The position numbers were made by a program, and so were the translations under genes. DNA of 64,000 bases. Origin: Lachnospiraceae bacterium (GTDB taxonomy: Bacteria > Bacillota > Clostridia > Lachnospirales > Lachnospiraceae). The notes beneath the pieces were generated by a model that made no database searches, was not told the origin of the DNA, and saw nothing but the letters and a program-made list of their open reading frames with translations. The DNA is taken from the NCBI GenBank assembly GCA_910575075.1, contig CAJTCY010000015.1, forward strand, positions 61,887-125,886, read 5' to 3'. How positions within the stretch are numbered: the stretch's first letter is position 1; each line of letters starts with the position of its first letter. This document shows, piece by piece, positions 1-9,136 of the stretch.

Positions 1-312
1 GCGATTGCAGAACTTGTTTTACAAAATTCTTCGCCGGACGACCAAATCCTGGTATGCGGCAACTGGAATATTATCTATAACATTTGTGACCGTTTTGCCT
101 GCACAAAATATGCGTACCAGTCGCCTCCTATTACAATTGATGAAAATATCGCTGAGGATTATTATCGTGAAATATCCCAAAACCTGCCCAAAGTAATCGT
201 CTATATCAATGATATGCCGGGTAACGAAGAAGTGATGAAACTGATTAAAACAAACCGTTACAAAAAAGCTGGCAAAAATGCAGCTGGGAATATCACTGTA
301 TATGTACGGTAA
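1..312 (+). CDS. C-terminal fragment of a membrane glycosyltransferase-like protein (partial, runs in from the left)
   Basis: The frame starting at base 1 is open to a TAA at 310-312 and gives about 103 residues; the start lies outside the window. The fragment has the look of the soluble C-terminal tail of bacterial GT39/PMT-like (GT-C) membrane glycosyltransferases: a segment reading DDQILVCGNWNIIY, then DRFACTKYAY, then LPKVIVYIND. That assignment rests on my memory of the family. It is the only plus-strand gene in the first 28 kb and converges on the surface-polysaccharide operon. A bidirectional terminator-like hairpin follows its stop. Confidence 0.6.
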   Translation, partial: AIAELVLQNSSPDDQILVCGNWNIIYNICDRFACTKYAYQSPPITIDENIAEDYYREISQNLPKVIVYINDMPGNEEVMKLIKTNRYKKAGKNAAGNITVYVR

Positions 313-325
313 CGAATGAAAAAAG

Positions 326-380
326 AATCCCGCAGGATGCGGTCATCCAATTCATGGATTTTCGCACTCCTGCGGGATTT
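326..380. terminator. Bidirectional rho-independent terminator-like hairpin
   Basis: AATCCCGCAGGA at 326-337 pairs with TCCTGCGGGATT at 368-379, with a small inner stem (ATCCA/TGGAT) in the loop. A T-run follows on the plus strand, and an A-run precedes it that becomes a T-run on the minus strand. It sits between two convergent genes, so it can end both transcripts. Confidence 0.7.
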
Positions 381-402
381 TCAATTTGCGCGGAAGGCAT
401 AA

Positions 403-517
403 GCCAAGCTGGAATGCTTGCATTCCAATTTGGCGCTGCCCGCGAACGTGAGAAACTCGCAGAGCGTGTTTCTCATCGTTGTTGGTATACGGTATCACTC
501 TTCTATGTGAGTGATAC
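403..517. repeat. Three consecutive hairpins in a convergent intergenic space
   Basis: Hairpin 1 (403-434) has stems GCCAA/TTGGC and GGAATG/CATTCC around a CTTG loop. Hairpin 2 (449-475) is TGAGAAAC/GTTTCTCA. Hairpin 3 (492-500 with 509-517) is a perfect 9-bp GTATCACTC/GAGTGATAC stem. No clear T-run follows any of them and no ORF is visible. They could be a small interspersed repeat or redundant terminator/processing elements. Confidence 0.45.
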
Positions 518-532
518 GGCATAACAGATTTT

Positions 533-1996
533 CTATTTTCTTACCGCTTTATTCTCTTTTATCACATCGAAGCAGACCGCATCAATCACTTCATTGCTTT
601 CATGATTATAAATGACCAGGTTAAGTCCCCTTTCATTGGGAGAATACTCTTTTTTGTCAATCACGACAGAACTGATATCTCCACTTTTCTGTCCGCCGCT
701 GGATATGGTGTAGCTGCTGAGTCCTCCCCGCAGGCTTCCCTCCTGGTACAGTTTGCTGCCGCCGATTTTCTCCTGAACGCCTTCTGGTGAAATCACTGCG
801 TAATAACTGTCATTTCCTTTGCCGGTAAACTCTGTCTGCAGCCCCAAATCTTTGAGATTACTTTTCACCTCTTCTGTCAGCCCCTTCACTGCCTTGCCCT
901 TTGCTGAGATAAATACGGTATAGCGGGCATCCGACAGCAATGGCAGGTATTGATTGATCTCCGTTTCATCTTTGAGAGAATAATCTTTTCTGATATTTTC
1001 GTAATATGGTTTCGACCTCTCCCACTGTTCATCTTCTCTGCCTTCTACCTGGAAGGACTGCTGCAGGATTTTTCCTACCGCTTTGGTAATCTTTTCTGTA
1101 CCCCAGATATTGGAATGCCCTGCGTCACCATTATCCTCTGAAAAATGATAGCCCAGGTCTGCATACAATTCCTTCGTATTAAAATCATAATATGCGATCC
1201 CCTGCTGCTTCGTATACTCTGAAACTGCGTTATGTTCCTGAACAGACCAGTCTAAGGCAGGATTTGAGATAAACACAAGGCCTATCTGATTATCTCTGCA
1301 CAATTCCACTATTTTATCAAGATATTGGCGGGCATTTTCCGAAATTTCCGTCTTTTCTTCCGTATTCAGCGAAAACGGCTGATAATCCTCCTTGCCATAT
1401 TTAACTCCTATCGCTGAGTAACCTTTTAATTCATAACTTTCCGCCAGGCTTCTATAATAAAAATCATCTTCACCAACTTCTTTCCATCTCTCATGAAAGC
1501 GGATATTCGGCAGATAGAAACTCTTGGGCGTAATCTCTGGATATTTGTCATGCGCCGCATCAATTGCCTCTCTCTTTACATCAGACCATTTCATATAGTC
1601 CAGAGCTCTTCGGGCAAACGGCTCGCCGCCGTCCCTGAATATATAGAAAGTCTCTAAAACCACGGCCTTGGGTTTCTGATATCTCAGCGCTTCTTTCAGC
1701 CAGTAATAGCTCAGCAGAACATCCTGCCTGCTGCTTCCTAAATTAAAACTGCGTATCCCGTACTGATTATAGAAATCCTGCGGAGAAAACGAACAGTAGC
1801 TGTGACTGCTGCCCGCAAACAATACGTCTATGGTATCTCTGTCCATTTCATAGAAATTTTTATACTGAGAATAAGAACTGTATCTTCTGTATTCGACCGC
1901 CTTGATCATCAGCACCCGGTTTACTTCTCCCAGAATAAGGCACAGAAGCAAAACAAATACCACTGATTTTATAATATTTTTCCACATCTTCTTCAT
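533..1996 (-). CDS. SGNH-like (DltD/AlgX-type) partner of MBOAT acyltransferase, with C-terminal ILEI/FAM3-like domain
   Basis: I start this at the ATG at 1996 (MKKMWKN), 487 residues, because GGAGGG lies 7 bases upstream and the upstream MBOAT gene stops at 1999; a longer frame would run into that gene. Residues about 5-25 form one membrane segment. The motif DVLFAGSSHSY (about residue 55) matches the N-terminal GxSxS/GSSH block of SGNH-like proteins that work with MBOAT O-acyltransferases, so an extracytoplasmic role in O-acylating a glycan is likely. The last 120 or so residues are different: YTVFISAKG, LKDLGL, SYYAVIS, then a GG-containing stretch and RGLNLVIYN...VIDAVCFD, which recall the ILEI/PANDER (FAM3) domain, apparently with its halves in swapped order. 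Last gene of the operon. Confidence 0.7.
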   Translation of the reverse strand: MKKMWKNIIKSVVFVLLLCLILGEVNRVLMIKAVEYRRYSSYSQYKNFYEMDRDTIDVLFAGSSHSYCSFSPQDFYNQYGIRSFNLGSSRQDVLLSYYWLKEALRYQKPKAVVLETFYIFRDGGEPFARRALDYMKWSDVKREAIDAAHDKYPEITPKSFYLPNIRFHERWKEVGEDDFYYRSLAESYELKGYSAIGVKYGKEDYQPFSLNTEEKTEISENARQYLDKIVELCRDNQIGLVFISNPALDWSVQEHNAVSEYTKQQGIAYYDFNTKELYADLGYHFSEDNGDAGHSNIWGTEKITKAVGKILQQSFQVEGREDEQWERSKPYYENIRKDYSLKDETEINQYLPLLSDARYTVFISAKGKAVKGLTEEVKSNLKDLGLQTEFTGKGNDSYYAVISPEGVQEKIGGSKLYQEGSLRGGLSSYTISSGGQKSGDISSVVIDKKEYSPNERGLNLVIYNHESNEVIDAVCFDVIKENKAVRK

Positions 1997-1998
1997 GC

Positions 1999-3435
1999 TC
2001 AAAACCCTCCATAAATAAAGGCCTGTGCATCGAAGCCAAATCCATATGTTCCACAAAGCCAGATTACCAGTACAGCGCATATATAAATTCCCCACCGAAC
2101 CGTAATATGCTGTTTGGAAATCCAGTCACGTATGACAATCCGCTCCTGCACCAAACTGACCAGAAAGAGAATTAAAATCGAGATTCCTAATATCTCCCAC
2201 TGTCTGTAATCCATAAAATTGTTTAATGTTCCATTGATTAAAATCCAGGGATTAAACGTGGTAAAGATTGATTTTATCATATACAGCCCTGCTCTAAGGC
2301 TTTCGGCCCTGAAAATAATCCAGGCAAGCATCACCCATAGAAATGTGCCTGCTGTCCGGTACAATTTCCAGGAAAAAGAATTCTTCTCCAACCCGGCAGC
2401 TTCGTACAGCCTGTCCCGGTATTTTAAGGTAAGGCCGCCTGCAATCTGGTAAGAGGCATGAAGCAGGCCCCAAAATACAAACTTCCAGCTTCCGCCATGC
2501 CATAAACCGCTCACTGCAAATGTCACCATCAGATTAAAATACTTTGCCAGCTTTCCCTTTCTGTTTCCTCCTAAAGGAATATAAATGTAATCTTTCAGCC
2601 AGGAGCTTAAAGACATATGCCATCTTCTCCAGAATTCCTGAATAGAAGATGAAAAATAAGGATGTGAAAAATTGTCAATAATCTCGATTCCAAAAAGCCC
2701 GGCCCCTCCTTTTGCCAGAACCGTACAGGCAAGAAAATCTGCATATAGCTGAATGCTGTACAACACTCCGGCAACAAGGAAGTATGCGCCTGCATACATT
2801 TTATAATGATCAAAAACAGCGTTCACAACGATAGCCGCCTTATCGGCAATCATCATTTTTAAGAAAAATCCCCAAATGATCAATTGGATTGCTCTTACAA
2901 TTTTATCAAAATCGAACTGGCTGCCTTCATATAATTGTCTTCCCAACTGTTCATACCTGGGAATAGGACCCTGTATAATCTGTGGAAAAAAACTAATAAA
3001 TAAAGCATACTTTAATAAATTCCGCTGAGGAGCAACCTTACCAAAATAGACATCTGACAGATAAGCGGTCATCTGCATGGTATAGAATGATATGCCAAGA
3101 GGCACAATCAAGCCAGGGCCGTTTCCCAGTGTCCGAAGAAACAGCTCGCTTCCTTTAACGATAAGCAGCGGACCTGACGACAGTAAAATTCCAGCCCATA
3201 ACAGAATCATCCGAACTCTCCTGTTTGTTTTCCTCGATATCAAATTAGCTGCCGTATAGCTGACAACGATAGACAGGACGAAGACAATGATCTGCCGCCT
3301 GTCACCCGCTGCCTTATAATAAAACAATCCGCTCCCCGCCAGAAGCGCAGTCCAGCGCACTGACCGCGGAAGCACATAATAGATCAATACAACAGCCGCT
3401 ATTATAAAATAGTATTCCAAATCAATGTAACTCAT
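1999..3435 (-). CDS. MBOAT family membrane-bound O-acyltransferase
   Basis: 478 residues with many hydrophobic segments, the usual size for DltB/AlgI-type MBOAT proteins. Family hallmarks are visible: FFPQIIQGPIPRYEQL, the EFWRRWHMSLSSWLKDYIYIPLGGNRKG block, and the catalytic-histidine motif SGLWHGGSWKF near residue 313. Such enzymes move acyl groups across the membrane to wall polymers or exopolysaccharides, usually with an SGNH-fold partner, and the next gene (2 bases downstream) supplies one. The acyl donor and target cannot be read from sequence; the neighbouring teichoic-acid-like genes make a glycerol-phosphate or rhamnan polymer plausible. No DltA, DltC or DltX is visible, so D-alanylation specifically is not supported. 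Confidence 0.9.
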   Translation of the reverse strand: MSYIDLEYYFIIAAVVLIYYVLPRSVRWTALLAGSGLFYYKAAGDRRQIIVFVLSIVVSYTAANLISRKTNRRVRMILLWAGILLSSGPLLIVKGSELFLRTLGNGPGLIVPLGISFYTMQMTAYLSDVYFGKVAPQRNLLKYALFISFFPQIIQGPIPRYEQLGRQLYEGSQFDFDKIVRAIQLIIWGFFLKMMIADKAAIVVNAVFDHYKMYAGAYFLVAGVLYSIQLYADFLACTVLAKGGAGLFGIEIIDNFSHPYFSSSIQEFWRRWHMSLSSWLKDYIYIPLGGNRKGKLAKYFNLMVTFAVSGLWHGGSWKFVFWGLLHASYQIAGGLTLKYRDRLYEAAGLEKNSFSWKLYRTAGTFLWVMLAWIIFRAESLRAGLYMIKSIFTTFNPWILINGTLNNFMDYRQWEILGISILILFLVSLVQERIVIRDWISKQHITVRWGIYICAVLVIWLCGTYGFGFDAQAFIYGGF

Positions 3436-3481
3436 CTTGTTCTACTTTACCTCTTTGCACAAAACCCAAAGCCTGCATGAA

Positions 3482-6190
3482 TTATAATTTTTTTATTTCC
3501 TCATACACTCTTCTGCAGTTATCCTGATCATTGTAGGGAAATGTCTTATCGATTCTGTCCCGGTAAACTTCTTTTAAACGGCAGTCCTGCTGCATGTATT
3601 CTATCAATCGGTTTACCAGACCCTCCGCTGTATATTCCACTTCTCCAAATCCATCTCTCTCATAATCAAAATACCCTTTATCATAATTATGTTTTCCTGA
3701 GAAGAATTCTTCTACATCCTGCTGAAAGTACAAAACCGGTTTGCGCAGATAAGCAAAGTCAAATACGGTAGAAGAATAATCTGTAACGATCAGTTTTGAT
3801 TCTGCAAAAAGTTCACGGTATCTCGTATTGCTCTCAATCACTTCCACACCATTGCCGCAGTTAAAATATTTGATGCATTCCTCCGGCATTGCAGGGTGCA
3901 TCATCAGCCTGATCCTGTAACCAAATTTTTCCGCTGCCTCATAGAGCCTGCCGTCCGAAAAAACCTCACGGTACATCTGACAATAAGTGCTGTCCTCAAT
4001 TCCCTCCAGTAATATTCTCGAATTACTCTTGGCATCATACTTTCCTACAAGATAGGCCCTCCAGGTAGGCATAAAAGTTATTGCGTTCTTTCCTTCTGAA
4101 TCGTCATAGAGATAATCAAATCTTGGAAAACCAGTGCATTTTACTTGTTTTTCATCATAGTTATATGCATAGTCAAGGATAGACTGGTACTCCATATGAG
4201 TTGCTGTCACAAACATACTGATATTCTTATTTTCCCTCTTAAGCCAACCGCTCAGATCATCCTTGGTAATCCCATGCTGCAAAAATATGAACTTCTGGCG
4301 ATACAGAATATCTTTATAGAAAAACGTGCTTTCAAAAAAAGGACGAAATACATAATCCTCTCCTTGGGATGAGATAATTTTATCGCACAAAAGCGCCAGG
4401 ATTTTATGTTCCAAAGACAGATAGGGGACGACTTTGCCAATCTTCTGCAGGCGCTCAAAATCATCTGATTCTTTGTCCAGTACAAAGTACGTATCTATGC
4501 CGGAATCTTTCTGCATGGTATTCATATAGGTAAAGAAAGCCTCCCCATTGTCATCTGCTTTTCCTATCCTGTCACTGATCAGCCAAATTTCCTTTTTCTT
4601 AAAACGTTTTCTGCGATAATATGTTTTCCTCAAATTGATCAGTTCTGTTTTATCCAGGTCACCTTCTAAGTCACACAGCTCCTGCTGGAATATTTTTTCA
4701 CATTTTTTGATCCTGCCGCTGTCTGCAGTTTTCGTCAGTTTCAATACATTGTCTGAATAAGTCAAAAGTATTCCATCCTGGTACAGATAACTGGACAGCA
4801 TCCGTTTGGACAATGGAAAAAATTTGCTGAAACCTATATATTTCCAGGCAATATCATTGTTCTGATAACGGAGGCATATCTGCAGTTCCGTTTCATTTGG
4901 CAGATCCTCTCTGTTGATTGCACAGCGGAATTTTTTTGCCAGAGTAACCAGTTCGTCCATACAATATTCATATTTATCTTCCAGGTCAAAAATTTCAGCT
5001 TCAAACGTCAGATTTTTGCTGTCATTTCCCTTGAAGAAAACTTCTATGTTCTCAAGCTCTGCCGCATATCTCAGGTGCCCTTCCAATACAATTTCCCTGG
5101 ATGTTATGGAGATGAATTCATAATATACGGTATAAAAAGCTGCCGCCGTATATGCGGTATCCTCTATACAGATTTTGATATCCTGTGTATAAACTGCCAG
5201 CTCTTTCTTGCCTCTGTTCTGCTCCTTTGCCAATGTAATCGCAGCCTTAAACCCTCCGCTGAGATGCTTCTGTTCATTGATAATGCCATCATCAATATAC
5301 GAAAGTGCCTTTATGATCAATTCTCTGTATTTCTGTTCTTCTTCCTTGGTAAGAACATCCGGATTTACCAGAGGATTTCTCCTCAGCCTCCACTGCAGGT
5401 CATACATACAGGTATACTGTATAAACTTTGGAACATAACCTTTTCTTGCCAGGGCATTTTCCAGAGAGTGCATGATAAATTTTTCCATATATGGAATATA
5501 ATAAGAAACCCTGTTTCTCCCTGTGTCAATGGCAGAGCTTCCCTCCACCCTTTTGCGGTACAGATAACTTGTATCGCTGATTACTCCATACCGCATCTTA
5601 TCCAGCATGATATCAAGCAATACCTGTGCGTCTTCCGCATAAGATAACCCCAGGTCAAAACGCCTGTTTTCAAAACAACTGCTCTTTATCAAAGCGCTGC
5701 TCATAGACAGCTGAATATGCATATAGTCTCTTCTCAGTTCTACAATTCTTGTCTTGCTGAATTTATAATTTAAAGCATGTTCTCCTTCCTTCCCGCCAAA
5801 AAATACCATCTTTATGGCTGCAACGTCAATCCATTTCTCATTTTTTTTCAGGAAGCCATACATCTTCTCTAAAGCATCTTTTTCCAGCATATCATCAGAA
5901 TCTGTAAAATTCACATATTCTCCTCTGACATGTTTAAGCCCTTCATTTCTGGCTGAAGACACGCCGCCGTTTTCCTTGTGCACAGCCACCACATTGTCTG
6001 GATATTTCGCAGCATAGCGGTCGCAGATCGCAGCCGAACCATCCTTAGAACCATCATTTACCAGAATTAACTGTATATTTTGAAAACCAATTGTCTGCGC
6101 AATGATGCTCTCTATCATTTCTTCCAGATATTCTTCCACATTGTACACTGCCGTCACAACAGATACCTTAAAATCATTTGTCTTTTTCAT
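3482..6190 (-). CDS. Bifunctional GT2 glycosyltransferase / CDP-glycerol glycerophosphotransferase
   Basis: Start chosen at the ATG at 6190 (MKKTND), preceded by AGGAG at close spacing; a GTG start 7 codons earlier is possible. About 902 residues. N-terminal GT2 domain (about 8-230): VSVVTAVYNVEEYL, NDGSKDGS and the DxD-like DSDD. C-terminal TagF-type domain (about 560-900): LQHGI near residue 640, FMPTWR, MMHPAMP and TDYSST near 803, the histidine and DYSS motifs of CDP-glycerol:polyol phosphotransferases. The fusion could add a sugar and then glycerol-phosphate to a lipid-linked polymer on the cytoplasmic side. It is the third of three consecutive CDP-glycerol transferase-family genes; no CDP-glycerol synthase (tagD) is visible in the window. 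Confidence 0.9.
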   Translation of the reverse strand: MKKTNDFKVSVVTAVYNVEEYLEEMIESIIAQTIGFQNIQLILVNDGSKDGSAAICDRYAAKYPDNVVAVHKENGGVSSARNEGLKHVRGEYVNFTDSDDMLEKDALEKMYGFLKKNEKWIDVAAIKMVFFGGKEGEHALNYKFSKTRIVELRRDYMHIQLSMSSALIKSSCFENRRFDLGLSYAEDAQVLLDIMLDKMRYGVISDTSYLYRKRVEGSSAIDTGRNRVSYYIPYMEKFIMHSLENALARKGYVPKFIQYTCMYDLQWRLRRNPLVNPDVLTKEEEQKYRELIIKALSYIDDGIINEQKHLSGGFKAAITLAKEQNRGKKELAVYTQDIKICIEDTAYTAAAFYTVYYEFISITSREIVLEGHLRYAAELENIEVFFKGNDSKNLTFEAEIFDLEDKYEYCMDELVTLAKKFRCAINREDLPNETELQICLRYQNNDIAWKYIGFSKFFPLSKRMLSSYLYQDGILLTYSDNVLKLTKTADSGRIKKCEKIFQQELCDLEGDLDKTELINLRKTYYRRKRFKKKEIWLISDRIGKADDNGEAFFTYMNTMQKDSGIDTYFVLDKESDDFERLQKIGKVVPYLSLEHKILALLCDKIISSQGEDYVFRPFFESTFFYKDILYRQKFIFLQHGITKDDLSGWLKRENKNISMFVTATHMEYQSILDYAYNYDEKQVKCTGFPRFDYLYDDSEGKNAITFMPTWRAYLVGKYDAKSNSRILLEGIEDSTYCQMYREVFSDGRLYEAAEKFGYRIRLMMHPAMPEECIKYFNCGNGVEVIESNTRYRELFAESKLIVTDYSSTVFDFAYLRKPVLYFQQDVEEFFSGKHNYDKGYFDYERDGFGEVEYTAEGLVNRLIEYMQQDCRLKEVYRDRIDKTFPYNDQDNCRRVYEEIKKL

Positions 6191-6273
6191 ATCTCTCCTG
6201 AATCCCTTCACATATTCCTTTTATCATATAATCTGATATCAATGCCGTCGAAAGTCTACATCCACAAAGCATA

Positions 6274-7908
6274 TTAAATTCCCAGTTTTCCTTTGATATC
6301 CAGTTTCTTTCCAGGTTTGGCTGCCTTAATCCTCTTATAAATCCTCTCGCTGTTTCTGTTATCGCGCAGAGGCAGAAGGTAATCCCTTCGCTTGGCATAA
6401 TCCGCCTTTTCCTGAAATCCATTCTCCGCATAGCTGCGGACCACACGCAGTAGTTCCGGCAAGCTGTGCACTACATCTCCAAACGCATCTTTTTCTATAT
6501 CCATATAACTACCCTGAACCTGCTGGTACGTATCCAGATCAAATGGAAAAAACATCACCGGCTTCTTCTGATAATACACATCCCATGCCACAGAAGAATA
6601 ATCTGTAATCAGCATATGGCAGCTCATTAGAAGCTGATTCAAAGGCTGTTCTCCAAAAGGAATCAGGTGAATCCGGCTGCTGCCAGTCTCAAACTGCCCA
6701 ATATAATCCCTGAATTTGGGATGAATATAAAAATTGAGGGTAACTTCAAATTGCTCCAGCAGTCTGTGGAGTTCTTCATTCTTCAGCAGCGCTTCATAAT
6801 TTATAAAATAATCACTTCTTTGAAACTCTTCTTCTGAAGCGTCTTCCAGCCACCCTCTCCAGGTAGGCATTAAGAGTATCTCCTTATGCTCCTGGCTGGA
6901 AGTGTCATGAAGCACATCCCACCGGGGCAGGCCCGTAATGATAATTTCCTCCCTGTCATATTCAAAATATTGATAGATAATATCCTGTTCATATTCTGAG
7001 GAAGTTACAAACAGCATCATCCTGTTTCCTCCCGACTTGTGGAAAGTCCGGTGGCATTGCTTAAACGCCATCACCCCATGCTGGAGGAAGACAATATGCT
7101 TTCTTGCCTGATACAGCACTTTAAACACACTGTTGGGCGAATCCCAGATATAAAAATGCCGGATAGCGTCAGAGGAAATCAAGTACTGTGCCGCACACAG
7201 ATAAATCATATAGCGGAAACTCATAAACTGAATGACATTTTCATCATATTTCTGGACTGCCTGGTAATCAGGCGCCTTTTTATCTATCACATAGAGAATA
7301 TGTTTTCTCTCCTGTTCTGGCAGTTCCTCCATACAATAGCGGAAAAAGTACAAGCCATTGTCCTGGGCCATCGTACAGAATTTCTCACAGACAAGCCACA
7401 GCTTTTTGTGATCCCAATAGGGCTTCAGCAGAAAATAGCAGCACAGCGCGAGATATTCTTTCCATATAAATGCATAGGAATCATAGCCTCTGTTATATCT
7501 GCGTGACTGAATGGTGAACTGCCTGGACCCATTGACAAAAGGGTAAATGATAGAATCTCTGCTTTTTCGATACCAGCGCGGAAACAAAATCAGCCTTACT
7601 TTTAAGCTTACGCTCTGCCCTCCCAAGATCGCCTGATACGTCTCTTGCCCCGTATCTGCCAGAGCTACAATATCCCAAAAAGCATATTCAAATTCCCTTT
7701 GTTCCAGATCCATAGAAGCATCATATCCTTGCGCTGTACAAGCCAGGATAAATGGAATCTGTACTTCTTCCAACGCGTTGCGTTTTTTTAAAAACAATTC
7801 TCTTATTTTCACCCCGGGATCTGAAACTGAAAAACAAATCCGCAGTTTTCCCTTTTTCAGGGAAAATTTTTTTGTCTTTACCTTTATCTCTCTCGCATCT
7901 TCCGACAT
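6274..7908 (-). CDS. CDP-glycerol glycerophosphotransferase family protein (TagF/TagB-like)
   Basis: 544 residues. The C-terminal two thirds carry the family signatures: LQHGV near residue 277, LMPTWRGW, YIHPKF and TDYSSVAWDVYYQKKP near 436. The first 180 residues are less conserved and look like a TagF-type N-terminal domain. Known members transfer glycerol-phosphate from CDP-glycerol onto teichoic-acid intermediates; polyol-phosphate specificity cannot be told from sequence. It follows the 7922-9124 paralogue by only 13 bases, with GGAG upstream of the ATG, so it belongs to the same transcript. It might act as a primase or chain-extending enzyme beside the fused version downstream. Confidence 0.85.
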   Translation of the reverse strand: MSEDAREIKVKTKKFSLKKGKLRICFSVSDPGVKIRELFLKKRNALEEVQIPFILACTAQGYDASMDLEQREFEYAFWDIVALADTGQETYQAILGGQSVSLKVRLILFPRWYRKSRDSIIYPFVNGSRQFTIQSRRYNRGYDSYAFIWKEYLALCCYFLLKPYWDHKKLWLVCEKFCTMAQDNGLYFFRYCMEELPEQERKHILYVIDKKAPDYQAVQKYDENVIQFMSFRYMIYLCAAQYLISSDAIRHFYIWDSPNSVFKVLYQARKHIVFLQHGVMAFKQCHRTFHKSGGNRMMLFVTSSEYEQDIIYQYFEYDREEIIITGLPRWDVLHDTSSQEHKEILLMPTWRGWLEDASEEEFQRSDYFINYEALLKNEELHRLLEQFEVTLNFYIHPKFRDYIGQFETGSSRIHLIPFGEQPLNQLLMSCHMLITDYSSVAWDVYYQKKPVMFFPFDLDTYQQVQGSYMDIEKDAFGDVVHSLPELLRVVRSYAENGFQEKADYAKRRDYLLPLRDNRNSERIYKRIKAAKPGKKLDIKGKLGI

Positions 7909-7921
7909 ATCATGTTCTCCG

Positions 7922-9124
7922 CTAGGTTATACTCTTTATGGCTTCGTAATTGCGCCTGCAGTTTTCCTTATCCCATAAATCAAAATAAGCGGCATGGCGC
8001 TTCAAATAAGTTTCTCCATTCTGAAACCCTTGTTCTGCCAGTTCTGTAATTTTCTCCACCACCGCATCTGCCTGCGTACACACCGGTCCAAAACCTTCCT
8101 TCTCAAAATCAAAATCTCCGATTCCGTGATGGCTCTCCCTGAATTTCCTGGTATCGAAATGATAATATACCAATGGTTTTTTCATATAGGCAAAGTCCAT
8201 AGCAACACTGGAAAAATCGGTAACCAGGCATGCTGATGTTTTCAATAATTCCTGTACGTCAAATTCTGGCCAGGATGCAACGGTAATACCAGGATGCTCT
8301 ATTTGGAATGCTCCCAGAAAACGATGCATTTCCCGATGGGGATAAAAAATGATCTGCAGATCTTTTTCTTCCATAAGCCTCAGCAGTTCCTCATGGTTCA
8401 GCAGCTGATTCCAATACCGAAAGTACTCTGTCTCCTTAAATTTCTCCAGTTCCTGTTCTGGATCTGAACTATGAATTTCATTCCTTATATACATTCTCCA
8501 GGTAGGCATCAAAAGAAGCTGTTTCTTATTTACCTGAAAATCATGGAGCTGGTCAAAGCGGCAAAGCCCAAGCTTCTGTACCCAGCCGTCAGGATAACCA
8601 TAGTGATCATTGACGTATTTCCACTCTTTCTGGGTACTGCAGACAAACAATCTCATTTTCGTATGGGGATAATACAGAAATGTCAGGTCTGCCGTTATAA
8701 TGCCATGCTGGAGAAACACCCTTACATTCCTTAAAATCCCATATACCTCCAGTACATAACAGATTGCCGCATTCGGCTTTCCCATTTTCTGGGAACTGAT
8801 ATTTTTGCTTGCTAGAAGGTAATAGACCCAGTGTTTCAAGCTGCCGTAGTGAACTGTCTTTCCCAGTGACGATACTCTTGCAAAATCCGGTGAATGACAG
8901 TTTATGGCATACACCGCCTCCTGGTGAGGATGATTTTCACAGACATATTTAAAAAGCCAGTACCCGTTATCTCTGGCCTCATTCTCTGTATCACAGATCA
9001 GCCACAGGTCTCTGTGCCTGCCTTTTAAAAACCAATGCAGAATCCAGGCAATGAGAAATTTAAAGATATGGAAAATATCTCCCGCCTTTACTCTCTTTAG
9101 CTTTTCCAAAAAAGTCTGTTCCAT
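7922..9124 (-). CDS. CDP-glycerol glycerophosphotransferase family protein (short form, TagB-like)
   Basis: 400 residues, about the length of TagB-type primases that lack a long N-terminal domain. Motifs: FLQHGI near residue 140, LMPTWRMY, FYPHREMH and VTDFSSVAMDFAYMKKP near 303, where F replaces the usual Y of DYSS. A hydrophobic/basic N-terminal stretch (AWILHWFLKGR) suggests membrane association. It lies 12 bases downstream of the TagH-like ATPase gene, as expected for a teichoic-acid biosynthesis and export operon. Which of the three paralogues primes and which polymerises is unknown. Confidence 0.85.
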   Translation of the reverse strand: MEQTFLEKLKRVKAGDIFHIFKFLIAWILHWFLKGRHRDLWLICDTENEARDNGYWLFKYVCENHPHQEAVYAINCHSPDFARVSSLGKTVHYGSLKHWVYYLLASKNISSQKMGKPNAAICYVLEVYGILRNVRVFLQHGIITADLTFLYYPHTKMRLFVCSTQKEWKYVNDHYGYPDGWVQKLGLCRFDQLHDFQVNKKQLLLMPTWRMYIRNEIHSSDPEQELEKFKETEYFRYWNQLLNHEELLRLMEEKDLQIIFYPHREMHRFLGAFQIEHPGITVASWPEFDVQELLKTSACLVTDFSSVAMDFAYMKKPLVYYHFDTRKFRESHHGIGDFDFEKEGFGPVCTQADAVVEKITELAEQGFQNGETYLKRHAAYFDLWDKENCRRNYEAIKSIT

Positions 9125-9136
9125 AACCGTTTCTCT

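Noticed and set aside
1999..3435. dltB with a D-alanylation operon
   Set aside because: No dltA, dltC, dltX or dltD-length partner; the neighbouring SGNH-like protein has a different C-terminal domain, so only a generic MBOAT call is justified.
5075..5647. A 190-codon plus-strand open frame
   Set aside because: Antisense to the well-supported GT2/CDP-glycerol transferase fusion; no recognisable protein features.
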